From positions 534,958-598,957 of the forward strand of contig NZ_LVJN01000018.1 of assembly GCF_002109495.1 (NCBI RefSeq): 64,000 bases of DNA, written 5' to 3'. Below the pieces are notes generated by a model. It saw only the letters and a list, made by a program, of their open reading frames with translations. It searched no databases and was not told the origin of the DNA. Below, one piece after another: positions 1 through 8,003 of this stretch. Numbering within the stretch: position 1 is the first letter of the stretch; each line of letters starts with the position of its first letter. The position numbers and the translations under genes are program-made. Origin of the DNA: Magnetofaba australis IT-1 (GTDB lineage Bacteria > Pseudomonadota > Magnetococcia > Magnetococcales > Magnetococcaceae).

Positions 1-855
1 GATGACGCCATAAGCCTGCGGTTTGCCGGGCTTCATACGCACTTTCCAGTAGTCGATGTCGCCGAGGTTCTTCAGCGCCACTTTGACCAGATCGTAGTCG
101 CCCACCGAGACGCCGCCGCTGGTAATCACCGCGTCAGCGCGCGCGGCGCCATCGCGTAGGGCGGCTTCAATGGCGGCCAGATCGTCCGGCGCAACGCCCA
201 GGTCGACGCACTCGCAACCCAGAGCGGTGATGGCGGCTTTGAGCGCAGCGCGATTGCTGTCGTAGACTCTTCCGGGCGCCAGCGGTTGCCCTGCTGGGGT
301 CACTTCGTTGCCGGTGGAGAGCACCGCCACGCGCAACCGTGCGAAAACTGGGATTTCTGTTTGGTCCATGGAGGCCAGCAGGCCGATATCCGGCGGCGTG
401 AGCGCCTTGCCAGGCTCCAGATAGGTTTGCCCGCAAGCGATATCCTCTCCCGCCGGGCGGATATTGTTGTTCAGCGCCAGATTCGAGGGCAGGGTGATCT
501 GTTGACCCGCCACGGTGACATCTTCCTGTTTGACCACACAGTCGCAGCCCGGCGGAATGGGCGCACCGGTGAGAATGCGCACCGCGTGGCCGGGCTCCAG
601 CGGCTGTGCGCGGAAATCCCCGGCGGCGACTTCCCCCGCCAGCGTCAGCGTGGTGGTGGGGGCGTCGCTCAAGTCGGCATGGCGCAGGCCGTAGCCATCC
701 ATGGCGGAGTTGGCGTGGTTAGGGACGTTAAATGGAGCGACCATGGATTGCGCCAACACCCGCCCCAAAGCGTCATCCAGGGAAACGGTCTCGGTCCGAT
801 CAATAGGCGAAACGCTCTGCAGGACGCGCGCGCGCGCCTCTTCATAGGTGATCAT
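1..855 (-). CDS. moeA: Molybdopterin molybdenumtransferase MoeA (partial, C-terminus outside window)
   Basis: MoeA inserts molybdate into adenylated molybdopterin in the cytoplasm, the last common step of molybdenum cofactor synthesis. The 285 residues present read from an ATG at 853-855 with AGGAG seven bases upstream. They contain the MoeA signatures NSAMDGYG, LTGAPIPPGCD, STGNEV, a DSNR segment and SGGVSVGDYD. The family is about 400 residues long, so roughly the last 110 lie beyond position 1. The gene follows the moaE-moaB fusion by 18 nt on the same strand, so the two are probably cotranscribed. The fusion supplies the adenylated substrate that MoeA uses. The identification is firm and the C-terminus is not visible. 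Confidence 0.95.
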   Translation of the reverse strand, partial: MITYEEARARVLQSVSPIDRTETVSLDDALGRVLAQSMVAPFNVPNHANSAMDGYGLRHADLSDAPTTTLTLAGEVAAGDFRAQPLEPGHAVRILTGAPIPPGCDCVVKQEDVTVAGQQITLPSNLALNNNIRPAGEDIACGQTYLEPGKALTPPDIGLLASMDQTEIPVFARLRVAVLSTGNEVTPAGQPLAPGRVYDSNRAALKAAITALGCECVDLGVAPDDLAAIEAALRDGAARADAVITSGGVSVGDYDLVKVALKNLGDIDYWKVRMKPGKPQAYGVI

Positions 856-873
856 AAAGGGCTCCTGCGTGTG

Positions 874-1914
874 TTAACCGTGACCGCCGCCCAGCGCCAT
901 GCGCAGGGCGTGGGGAACCAGATCGGCCACCGCTTGCAGCGAATGTGCGCTGCCGCGACGAGAGCCGGGGAGGTTGATGATCAAACAGTTTTGCCGGAAA
1001 GCGCTCACCCCTCGGGTAAACACGGCGGTGCGGGTCTGCTCCAGTCCGGCGCTGCGGATCAGTTCAGCAAATCCAGGTAGCTCGCGATTGGTCACCGTAC
1101 GGGTCGCCTCCGGGGTGCAGTCGCGTGGTCCGGGACCGGTGCCGCCGGTGGTGAGGATCACGTCCAGGCGCTCCACATCGGCCCATTGACGCAGATGCGC
1201 CTCAATGGCGGCTTGCTCATCGGCCAGCAGCGCGCGTTTGATGCTCTGCGCGCCGTAGTTCAATAGCATCCCCTCCAGTGCGTCGCCGCTGGCGTCCTGG
1301 GCCAATGTGCGGCTATCGGAGAGAGTCAGAACCCCGACGTTCAGGCCAGCCCAGGAGATGGCGTGGTCGTGGTCGCGATGGGCGGCGGCGTCGTGGGCGT
1401 GATGGTGGTGATGGGAATGGTCGTGAGCTTTGTCTGAGGCGTCGGCATGGGTGTGGCCCGCTTTCAGGTCGTCCCACTGGCTGGCGGCGGCTTCGCAGCC
1501 GGGGCAGGAGTCCACCCAGCGCTCGCCCTGGGCGGTGAACTCCTTTTTCCAGAAGGTGGCGCGCACCTTCAGGTGATCGATGACGTAGCGGCAGGCCTCA
1601 AACGCCGCAGCGCGATGCATGCTCGCGGCGATGACCAGGACAATATTTTCGCTGACCGTCAGCCGCCCCACACGATGAACCACGGTGATGGCGTCGATGG
1701 AAAAGCGCGCCAGAGCGGCTTGTTCGATACGCTCCAGCTCCAGCTCGGTCATGCCGGGGTAGTGTTCCAGCTCGATGGCTTGCACATCCTCGCCGCTGGA
1801 GAAGTCCCGCACCGTGCCCAGAAAGGTCACGATGCCGCCAATGCGGGGGTTGTGCGCCAATAGCGCCCGCGTCTCCTCGTCCACTGAGAAGTCTTCTGTC
1901 TGTATTCGCACCAT
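874..1914 (-). CDS. MoaE-MoaB/MogA fusion with His-rich linker
   Basis: This 346-residue protein joins two molybdenum cofactor enzymes. Residues 1 to about 150 are MoaE, the catalytic subunit of molybdopterin synthase, with the HRAAAFEACRYVID segment and the FWKKEF lysine motif. Residues from about 190 to the end are MoaB/MogA, the molybdopterin adenylyltransferase, with TTGGTGPGPRDCTPEA. Between them lies a linker of about 35 residues rich in His and Asp, including HDHSHHHHHAHD. The start at 1912-1914 follows AGGAG by nine bases; an upstream in-frame start at 1956 lacks such a site and overlaps the terminator. MoaD and MoaA/C are not in the window. The fusion would place two consecutive reactions on one chain. 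The linker could bind metal ions, which is inference. Confidence 0.9.
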   Translation of the reverse strand: MVRIQTEDFSVDEETRALLAHNPRIGGIVTFLGTVRDFSSGEDVQAIELEHYPGMTELELERIEQAALARFSIDAITVVHRVGRLTVSENIVLVIAASMHRAAAFEACRYVIDHLKVRATFWKKEFTAQGERWVDSCPGCEAAASQWDDLKAGHTHADASDKAHDHSHHHHHAHDAAAHRDHDHAISWAGLNVGVLTLSDSRTLAQDASGDALEGMLLNYGAQSIKRALLADEQAAIEAHLRQWADVERLDVILTTGGTGPGPRDCTPEATRTVTNRELPGFAELIRSAGLEQTRTAVFTRGVSAFRQNCLIINLPGSRRGSAHSLQAVADLVPHALRMALGGGHG

Positions 1915-1955
1915 GGGACGATGCTCCTGTGGATGAGGGGAGGGTGTCCAGAACA

Positions 1956-1988
1956 AGAAAACCCGAAGGGGAGCCCTTCGGGTTTTCT
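1956..1988 (-). terminator. Hairpin terminator after the DHH gene
   Basis: A perfect 15-bp stem (1956-1970 with 1974-1988) and a three-base loop lie 40 nt downstream of the DHH phosphoesterase stop. The stem is GC-rich in the middle with A and T runs at its foot, as in intrinsic terminators. It separates that gene from moaE-moaB, whose start is 42 nt further on. Confidence 0.75.
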
Positions 1989-2027
1989 GTATGACAACAG
2001 GGCGATAACGCCACCGCCATAGACTGA

Positions 2028-2966
2028 TTAGCCGTCGGCGTTGATCTTGCCCACAATCTCTTTGAGGGTCTCTTCAGCCTTGTCGGTTTCGATCTGACAG
2101 GTGCCGGCGTTGCGGTGACCGCCGCCGCCATACTTCAAGCACAGCTCGCCAACATTGGTGTTGGAGGTGCGGTTGATGATCGATTTGCCGATGGCGAACA
2201 CGGTGTTCTGACGCTGGAAGCCCCAGATCACGTGAATGGAGATGTTGGTCTCCGGATACATGGCGTAGATCATGAAGCGGTTGCCCGCATAGATGACCTC
2301 TTCGTTGCGCAGGTCCAGCACCACCAGATTGCCGTAGATGGTGGAGCAGCGACGGATCTGCTCTTTGAACTTCTCTTCCTGCTCGAAGTAGAGCTCCACG
2401 CGCTCTTTGACGTCTTCCACTTCCAGGATGTCTTCGATGGTGCGATCGCGGCAGTACTCGATCAGATGCATCATCAGTTGGTAGTTGGAGATTTTGAAGT
2501 CGCGGAAGCGGCCCAGGCCGGTGCGGGCGTCCATCAGGAAGTTGAGCAGATCCCAACCGGTGGGGCGCAGCACCTCCTCCTCGGTGAACATGGCCGAGTC
2601 GCCCTTGTCCACCGCGGTCATCATGTCATAGGAGACGCGGGGGAAGGCTTCGGCGCCGCCGAAGTACTTGTACACCACGCGGGCCGCGGAGGGGGCGTGG
2701 GGGTCGATGATGTGATTCTCGGGCTTCTTTTCGCCCCGACGCATCATTTCACTGGCATGGTGGTCAAAAGCCAGGTGCACGCCTTCCACGTAGGGAAGGT
2801 TGGTGGTGATGTCCTGACCCGTGATTTCGATCTTGCCGTCCTGCATATCCTTAGGGTGGACGAACTTGATCTCATCAATCATGTCCAGTTCACGCAGGAG
2901 CACCGCGCACACCAGTCCGTCAAAGTCACTGCGGGTGACCAGGCGGAATTTCTTGTTGTCAGCCAC
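2028..2966 (-). CDS. DHH-family phosphoesterase
   Basis: A 312-residue cytoplasmic protein of the DHH superfamily, metal-dependent phosphoesterases that include exopolyphosphatases, RecJ and oligoribonuclease-like enzymes. The N-terminal DHH domain has RSDFDGLVCAVLL (residues 12-24) and AFDHHASE near residue 66. The C-terminal DHHA1-type domain ends with GGGGHRNAG, which binds substrate. The start is a GTG at 2964-2966, with AGGAGG seven bases upstream and no better candidate. The substrate cannot be told from sequence; polyphosphate, short oligonucleotides or cyclic-dinucleotide products are all possible for this superfamily. The gene has its own terminator and appears to be monocistronic. 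Confidence 0.85.
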   Translation of the reverse strand: MADNKKFRLVTRSDFDGLVCAVLLRELDMIDEIKFVHPKDMQDGKIEITGQDITTNLPYVEGVHLAFDHHASEMMRRGEKKPENHIIDPHAPSAARVVYKYFGGAEAFPRVSYDMMTAVDKGDSAMFTEEEVLRPTGWDLLNFLMDARTGLGRFRDFKISNYQLMMHLIEYCRDRTIEDILEVEDVKERVELYFEQEEKFKEQIRRCSTIYGNLVVLDLRNEEVIYAGNRFMIYAMYPETNISIHVIWGFQRQNTVFAIGKSIINRTSNTNVGELCLKYGGGGHRNAGTCQIETDKAEETLKEIVGKINADG

Positions 2967-3155
2967 TGAAATACCTCCTCAACTCAATGCGTTTGGGCTC
3001 CTCGCTCAGAGGCTGGACTGCGCTCCGGCGAATGGGGTGTGATCCCGACGAATTGTAATAATGGTGCGATTGTACGACTGCCGCCGCCGGATCGCCAGGG
3101 GAAAAGATACCTCAAAAATCCGGGGCTTTGAATAATTTACTGCACAATGACGTCA

Positions 3156-5297
3156 TTAGAGCCCTTTTTCAACACGCCAGCAGCGATGCGGCGGCGGTTG
3201 GCGGTTGAAATCCGGGTCCAGGGTCTGCGCGGTAATTTCAGTAATCGTCAATCCGTCGGAGACGCCGAAATCCGCATCCCATTGGGGCTGGAAGCGTTTG
3301 CGATTGGTGGAAAAAAAGAGCGTTCCACCAGGATTGAGCAGCGCCGCTGTCTGGCTGATCAGCATGGTGTGATCCCGTTGAATATCCAGCGTTTCCACCA
3401 TCTTTTTGGAGTTGGAGAAGGTGGGTGGGTCGAGCACGATGAGGTCGAAGCGTTCGCGTGAGCGGGGGATCCAGTAGAGGCAGTCGGCGCGTTCGATGCG
3501 GTGGCGTTTGGGGTCGCAGCGGTTCTCGTCCAGATTGCGCCGCGCCCAGTCCAGATAGTTGCCAGACATGTCCACGCTCAGGGATTCATACGCGCCGCCC
3601 AGGGCGGCGTGCACGGTGATGGCGCCGGTATAGCAGAAAAGATTGAGAAAGCGTTTGCCCATGGACTCCTGCTGGATGATGCGCCGCAGGGGGCGGTGAT
3701 CCAGGAACAGGCCGGTGTCCAGATAGTCGGTGAGATTGACGCGCAGGCGCGCGCCGTGCTCTTCCACCACCAGAAAACGCCCCTGGTCATCCTGCCGGGT
3801 GTATTGGGTTTCGCCGCGCTGCCGTTTGCGCAGTTTCACCACGATGCGCTCCGGGGGCGCGTCCAGGGCGGCGCCGATGGCCGTCAACGCCTCATCGAAG
3901 CGGCGCGCCGCCGCTTGCGGGTCGACATCTTTGGGCGGCTGATACTCCTGCACATGGACCCACTCGCCGTAGCGATCCACCGCCACCGCATACTCGGGCA
4001 TGTCGGCGTCGTAGACGCGATAGCACTCCGGCGCCTCGCGCTTGAGCCACGGTTTCAGACGCTTGAGATTCTTCTTCAGCCGGTTGGCCAGCATCGTCGC
4101 GCCCTCGGAGAGCGGCGCATCGGCGGCTTGGGCGGGGGCGCTCGCGGTGTTGCGAATCCACAGATCACACGGGATGGCGCCGTTGAACGCCTCCTGCGGC
4201 GCGCCGCCAGGAAGTTGGAACGACCCGCGTCCCGCCTCCTGGGGCAGAATCACCGCCGCGCCCCAACTGCGCAGCGGACCGTGCAGCAGGGACTCCAATT
4301 TGGCGGAGAGATCGTCGCGCAACTGGCTGTCGCCCAGTCGCTCGCCATAGGGGGGGTTGGCGGTGAGCAGACCGCCGCCTTTGAATTCGGCGGTGTCTGG
4401 TCGCCAGTGGAACAGATCGCCTTCGTCAAAATGCACCAGCGAGCCCACCCCGGCGCGACGGGCGTTGGCGCGCGCTTGTCGGATGGCCTCAGGGTTGATG
4501 TCATAGCCGTTGATGGCGGATTTGAGCGCATCCAGCCCCGCTTCACAGCGCGCCTCGGCGTCGGCCATGAGGGATTGCCACAGGGCATCGTCGCGGCCCA
4601 GCCAGCCGCTGAAGCCGAAGTAGTCGCGATCCATCCCCGAGGCGCAGTTGGCGGCCATCAGCGCCGCCTCGATGACCAATGTTCCTGAGCCGCACACCGG
4701 GTCGATGAAGGGCTCCCCCGCCGCAGCGCGAGCGGGCCAGTCGGCGTAGATAAGCATCGCCGCCGCCAGGGTTTCGCGCAGCGGCGCGCCCGCGCCCTCC
4801 AGACGGTAGCCGCGTCGATGCAGACCGTCGCCGGAGAGGTCGATGCCCAGCAGCACGGTTTCGCCGCGCAGACGCGCGTTGACGCGAAGGTCCGGTTGTT
4901 GACGCTCCACCGAGGGGCGCACGCCGTTGCGATCGCGCAGGCGGTCGACGATAGCGTCCTTGATGGTCACCGCGCCGAACTGGGTGTTGCGGATCTCATC
5001 ATTGGTCCCAAGGAAGTCCACCGCCAGGGTGCCCTCTGGGGCCAGATGCTCCTCCCAGGGGAAGGCGCGCGCCGATTCATACAGAGCGTCGGCGGTGGCG
5101 GCGGGAAGATTGTCCAGGCGCATCACCACGCGGCTGGCCACCCGCGACCACAAACAGGCGCGCAGGCCCGCTTCCAACTCGCCGGTAAAGCTGACGCCGG
5201 CGCGGGCGGCGCGCACATCGCGCAGGCCCAGGGTTTTCAACTCGCTGGCCAGCGCGGCTTCCAGACCCTTGGCGGTGGTGGCGAAGAATTTTTGCAT
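3156..5297 (-). CDS. rlmKL: Fused 23S rRNA methyltransferase RlmKL
   Basis: This 713-residue bifunctional enzyme modifies 23S rRNA. The RlmL half makes m2G2445 and the RlmK half makes m7G2069 (E. coli numbering). An N-terminal THUMP RNA-binding domain is followed by the first methyltransferase, with the SAM-binding segment DPVCGSGT at residues 199-206 and catalytic NPPYGERLG at 314-322. The second methyltransferase contains FLDHRPLRRII, NLFCYTGAITVHA and LDPPTFSNSKKM. The length matches the fused form known from gammaproteobacteria (about 700). It ends 189 nt from the DHH gene upstream of that gene's start and seems to be transcribed alone. The identification is secure. Confidence 0.96.
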   Translation of the reverse strand: MQKFFATTAKGLEAALASELKTLGLRDVRAARAGVSFTGELEAGLRACLWSRVASRVVMRLDNLPAATADALYESARAFPWEEHLAPEGTLAVDFLGTNDEIRNTQFGAVTIKDAIVDRLRDRNGVRPSVERQQPDLRVNARLRGETVLLGIDLSGDGLHRRGYRLEGAGAPLRETLAAAMLIYADWPARAAAGEPFIDPVCGSGTLVIEAALMAANCASGMDRDYFGFSGWLGRDDALWQSLMADAEARCEAGLDALKSAINGYDINPEAIRQARANARRAGVGSLVHFDEGDLFHWRPDTAEFKGGGLLTANPPYGERLGDSQLRDDLSAKLESLLHGPLRSWGAAVILPQEAGRGSFQLPGGAPQEAFNGAIPCDLWIRNTASAPAQAADAPLSEGATMLANRLKKNLKRLKPWLKREAPECYRVYDADMPEYAVAVDRYGEWVHVQEYQPPKDVDPQAAARRFDEALTAIGAALDAPPERIVVKLRKRQRGETQYTRQDDQGRFLVVEEHGARLRVNLTDYLDTGLFLDHRPLRRIIQQESMGKRFLNLFCYTGAITVHAALGGAYESLSVDMSGNYLDWARRNLDENRCDPKRHRIERADCLYWIPRSRERFDLIVLDPPTFSNSKKMVETLDIQRDHTMLISQTAALLNPGGTLFFSTNRKRFQPQWDADFGVSDGLTITEITAQTLDPDFNRQPPPHRCWRVEKGL

Positions 5298-5355
5298 GAT
5301 GGCTGTCGAACCTGACTGAAATGCAGTCCATGGCTATGCGCCATGGACAAATGAA

Positions 5356-5386
5356 AACCGGCTAAACGCACAGCGTTTAGCCGGTT
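5356..5386 (-). terminator. Perfect hairpin, possible terminator
   Basis: A 14-bp perfect stem (5356-5369 with 5373-5386) with a three-base loop. On the minus strand it is followed by TTTTCAT, so it could end leftward transcripts coming from the superoxide reductase gene 282 nt away. The weak T tract leaves room for other roles. Confidence 0.5.
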
Positions 5387-5489
5387 CATGATCCCATATT
5401 GCGGCCCTGCGGGCTATTCCTGATGGGGCCGCGATGTTGATTATAGCTTCAGGGGAAGCCAAAATCGGATGCTTGATTAACGGTAAATG

Positions 5490-5526
5490 GAAGATATCGA
5501 GGGCTTCGCCCTCGAGCTCCCAAGAG
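5490..5526 (-). repeat. Dispersed palindromic repeat, module 1 (copy A)
   Basis: A palindromic module whose core is GAGGGCTTCGCCCTC, flanked by GATATC on one side and GAGCTCCCAAG on the other. The reverse complement recurs at 54709-54744 with a single mismatch over 36 bases, next to the IS110-family element. The module can fold into a short stable hairpin. Confidence 0.8.
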
Positions 5527-5577
5527 CCAAATCGTGGGGCGCTGCCCCACACCCCGCTGGGGTCGCAGACCCCAGAC

Positions 5578-5641
5578 CCCGCCGCCGACCAGTCGGCGGC
5601 CAATAGTCAGCGCAAGACGGGCCAGCGTCACGCAAACATTG
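5578..5641 (-). repeat. Dispersed repeat, module 2 (copy A)
   Basis: Read on the minus strand, this stretch matches 53003-53066 on the plus strand. The shared elements, in order, are CAATGTTTG, GTGAC, CTTGCGCTGACTATTGGCC and a short inverted repeat ending in GGCGGG. The two loci are 47 kb apart. Changes in the terminal hairpin occur on both arms and keep the pairing. Confidence 0.75.
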
Positions 5642-5667
5642 GCCGTTTGTTCAGTATTGCTTTGTTT

Positions 5668-6102
5668 CTACGCCTGCGCCGCAGACAGCCACACGTCGTG
5701 CAGATTGCACATGCTTAAGGCGTAGACCGGACCCGTATAACCCGGCGGCAGGGTGTGGGTCGATTTGGCTTCGTCGGACTCCGGGTTGAACACGGTTTCA
5801 TCCAGAAAGCCGTAGTTGGCGTCCAGCAGCACATGCTTGACGATATAGTGTTTGTAGCCGTGCATTTTATGCTCGGTGACGATCTCCACTGCCTTGGCGC
5901 CATCTGCCTGGGGCGTCACCGTGATGCGCGGCGCGTGGCTGGCGGCTTTGCCGCTCCAGCGTCCCGGGTAGGCTGCGGTGTAGTAGACGCCGCCGGCCAT
6001 TTTGGCGTCCACAGGCTGCATGGCGCGCGCCGGGGCGGCGCTGGCGACCACGCCCACGCCGGTGACGGCGGCGGCCTGGATCAATGCTCTGCGAGAAATC
6101 AT
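5668..6102 (-). CDS. Tat-exported superoxide reductase (neelaredoxin-like)
   Basis: A 144-residue precursor. The N-terminus has a twin-arginine type signal, SRRALIQAAAVTGVGVVASA, ending at APARA. The mature part resembles desulfoferrodoxin/neelaredoxin superoxide reductases. It has a SHAPRITV segment, HGYKHYIVKHVLLD with spaced histidines, and the C-terminal CNLHDVW. These correspond to the His4Cys iron site, where Cys and His come from the CNxH motif. It would reduce superoxide to peroxide in the periplasm. The start at 6100-6102 has AGGAGA seven bases upstream; a longer frame would run into the neighbouring palindrome. Assignment rests on motifs, so the exact subfamily is uncertain. Confidence 0.75.
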   Translation of the reverse strand: MISRRALIQAAAVTGVGVVASAAPARAMQPVDAKMAGGVYYTAAYPGRWSGKAASHAPRITVTPQADGAKAVEIVTEHKMHGYKHYIVKHVLLDANYGFLDETVFNPESDEAKSTHTLPPGYTGPVYALSMCNLHDVWLSAAQA

Positions 6103-6170
6103 ATCCACTCTCCTGGTTAAGTGACGGGCCGCTCGGGGCTGCCGGAAAAACCGCGCGCCAAATTGGACGC

Positions 6171-6318
6171 TTAGAGCTCCTTTCAAAATGGAGCCCTGCT
6201 AGCCCCAGCGACGCTTTCGTCGTGCTCGCTGCTCACGTATATCTATACGCTCTGCTGCTGTGCGCGCCGAAATCGCCGCTGGGTCGTCGCGATGCTCTCA
6301 TTTTGAAAGGAGCTCTTA
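6171..6318. repeat. 148-bp imperfect palindrome, MITE-like
   Basis: The two ends are inverted copies of each other: 6171-6190 and 6299-6318 match in 19 of 20 positions, with the core GAGCTCCTTTCAAAATG. Internal blocks also pair (CCCAGCG near 6202 with CGCTGGG near 6277), and the centre at 6235-6249 is close to palindromic. The whole element can fold into one long hairpin and has no open frame. It sits between the starts of the superoxide reductase transcript and the end of gapR. Size and symmetry suggest a miniature inverted-repeat element. No target duplication is obvious. Confidence 0.7.
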
Positions 6319-6344
6319 GAAGAGGGACACCACGCAGGGGCGAA

Positions 6345-6824
6345 TTACTCCATGCCCAACGCTTTTTTGTAGGTGTGCAGCAGGATCTCCTGCTCGTCGA
6401 TTTCGTTGGGATCCATTTTGCGCAGTCGGATGATCTGACGCATGATCTTGGGGTCGAAACCGACGCTCTTGGCCTCCTGGTAGATATCCTTGACGGCGGA
6501 CATGATGCCCGCCTTCTCCTCTTCCAGGCGCTCGATGCGGTCGATGAACTGGCGCAGATGGTCCTCTTCGATCATGGCCCCGGAAGCTCCTGTGCTGGGG
6601 TGATGGGCGCGTTCCTCACGCTGATGGTGGGCCTCTTCGCGCTGCTGGGCGGCCTGACGGCGCATGGATTCGCGAATGCTCTCCTCGGCTTCATCCTCGG
6701 TGTCCCGCGCCGGGGCTTTGGGCGTTGTGTCCGGCATATTGACGCGGTCGGGATGGCCCACGGGAAAGCGCGGCGGATGGTGTTCGCCGTGGTCGTCGGA
6801 ATGGGAGTTGTCTTCGTCGCTCAT
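6345..6824 (-). CDS. gapR: GapR-family nucleoid protein (DUF2312) with N-terminal extension
   Basis: Residues 84-159 match the GapR/DUF2312 family: HLRQFIDRIERLEEEK, then KDIYQEAKSVGFD, IMRQIIRLRKMD and a final YKKALGM. GapR is a helical protein that clamps overtwisted DNA ahead of replication and transcription, known mainly from alphaproteobacteria. The usual length is 80-90 residues. Here about 80 extra residues rich in Asp, Glu, His and Arg precede the domain. Two starts are possible. The first is the ATG at 6822-6824, with a weak AGAGG. The second is an internal ATG at 6573-6575 with AGGAG eleven bases upstream, which would give a canonical short GapR. The longer form is listed. Confidence 0.85.
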   Translation of the reverse strand: MSDEDNSHSDDHGEHHPPRFPVGHPDRVNMPDTTPKAPARDTEDEAEESIRESMRRQAAQQREEAHHQREERAHHPSTGASGAMIEEDHLRQFIDRIERLEEEKAGIMSAVKDIYQEAKSVGFDPKIMRQIIRLRKMDPNEIDEQEILLHTYKKALGME

Positions 6825-6943
6825 TGCGCGCCTCTGGGTTTTCGCTGAGACTCATTCGGGCAAATCTGGATCGCATTTATCTAAGCCACAACACCCCGGG
6901 GCGCCAAGGGGAAAACGACGCGCCCGGGTGGGGAGAGAGCGTT

Positions 6944-7348
6944 ATGGATCGAATCAAGCTGCTGTTCGGGCCACGCCATTTGTCTGCTTTAGGGGCGCTT
7001 TGCGCAGGCGTGGCGGTGGGGCTGGGAGCCTGGGTTCATCATGGATTGCGCGAAGCGTTGGTCGCCGCCGGGCGCTGGGAGTCGGCGCTGTCGGCGGTGC
7101 AGTATCAACTGCTGCACGGCATCGCCGCCGCGCTGTTGGGGCTGATTTTGGCGCGAGGAGGGGGCTCTGGCGCACAGTTGACCGGCGGCTGGGCGCTGCT
7201 GCTGGGGGCGCTGCTCTTCTCCAGCACGATTTTTATCAAAACCCTGGCCCCGGCGCTGGCCTGGGTGGGCGTCGCCACCCCCTGGGGCGGAACCCTGATT
7301 ATGCTGGGGTGGGCGCTCGTGGCGTGGGGCGCGTTCAAATCGCCTTGA
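6944..7348 (+). CDS. DUF423 small membrane protein
   Basis: A 134-residue protein with about four hydrophobic segments. The sequence follows the DUF423 pattern: SAVQYQLLHGIAAALLGLIL, then a glycine-rich LLLGALLFSSTIF and PWGGTLIMLGWALVAWGA at the end. The function of this inner-membrane family is unknown. The start at 6944 is chosen for the GGAGAG site seven bases upstream; the open frame extends to 6824 without a better start. It runs opposite to gapR and converges with cysC, sharing a terminator hairpin. Confidence 0.8.
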   Translation: MDRIKLLFGPRHLSALGALCAGVAVGLGAWVHHGLREALVAAGRWESALSAVQYQLLHGIAAALLGLILARGGGSGAQLTGGWALLLGALLFSSTIFIKTLAPALAWVGVATPWGGTLIMLGWALVAWGAFKSP

Positions 7349-7357
7349 ACGCGCCCC
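7326..7357. terminator. Shared hairpin between convergent DUF423 gene and cysC
   Basis: A 13-bp perfect stem (7326-7338 with 7345-7357) overlaps the stop codon of the DUF423 gene and ends 9 nt before the cysC stop. It lacks a clear T tract, so it may work as a bidirectional barrier or not be intrinsic. Confidence 0.5.
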
Positions 7358-7366
7358 CAGCTATCA

Positions 7367-7984
7367 TTAATCGCCGGTCAGTTGCGTGCGCGCCTCCACC
7401 ACGGCCATGATGCGCTCCACGCATTCGGCCACGCTCAACTCGCCGGTATTGAGGCTCACTTCCGGGTCGATGGGGGCCTCATAAGGCGAAGAGATGCCGG
7501 TGAAATCCTTGATCTCGCCGCGACGCGCCTTTTTGTAAAGCCCCTTCACATCGCGCTGTTCGCAGATCTCCAGCGAGCAGTCGCAGAACACCTCGATGAA
7601 GTCGCCTGGGTCCACCAGATTGCGCGCCTTTTGGCGGTCGGCGCGAAACGGCGAGATGAACGCCGCCAGCACAATGGCCCCGGAGTCCACAAACAGATTG
7701 GCCACTTCACCGATACGGCGAATATTCTCGGTGCGGTCGTTGTCGGAGAAACCCAGGTCGGCGCACAAGCCGTGGCGCACATTGTCGCCATCCAGGGCGT
7801 AGGTGCGTCGCCCGCGGGCGTGCAGCGCCTGTTCGGTGGCGTGCACCAGGGTGGATTTGCCCGAGCCCGACAGGCCGGTAAACCACACCAGCAGGCTGCG
7901 ATGCCCATGCAGCTTTTCGCGGTTGGCGCGCGTAACGCTCACCTCCTGCCATACCGCATTGGGGCTCTTGTTCTGCTCACTCAT
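7367..7984 (-). CDS. cysC: Adenylylsulfate kinase CysC
   Basis: CysC phosphorylates adenosine 5'-phosphosulfate to PAPS, the activated sulfate used for reductive assimilation or sulfation. The 205-residue protein has the P-loop [18 protein letters not shown], the [10 protein letters not shown] segment and the [14 protein letters not shown] region typical of the family. The start at 7982-7984 has AAGGAG nine bases upstream; an earlier in-frame ATG at 8023 lies inside the preceding gene. It begins 19 nt after the glutamate dehydrogenase stop and may be read from that transcript. No sulfate adenylyltransferase gene is nearby. Confidence 0.93.
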   Translation of the reverse strand: MSEQNKSPNAVWQEVSVTRANREKLHGHRSLLVWFTGLSGSGKSTLVHATEQALHARGRRTYALDGDNVRHGLCADLGFSDNDRTENIRRIGEVANLFVDSGAIVLAAFISPFRADRQKARNLVDPGDFIEVFCDCSLEICEQRDVKGLYKKARRGEIKDFTGISSPYEAPIDPEVSLNTGELSVAECVERIMAVVEARTQLTGD

Positions 7985-8003
7985 GCTCTTCCGGCTCCTT
8001 GAT

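Larger units (their letters stand above)
5298..5667. other. Intergenic region with hairpins and dispersed repeats, no gene
   Basis: This 370-nt gap between rlmKL and the superoxide reductase gene holds no credible coding sequence. Two thirds of it is made of hairpins: one at 5356-5386, a GC-rich inverted repeat near 5403-5438, and the repeat cluster 5490-5641, which recurs near the insertion sequence at 53-54.7 kb. Short open frames here are by-products of the repeats. Confidence 0.8.
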
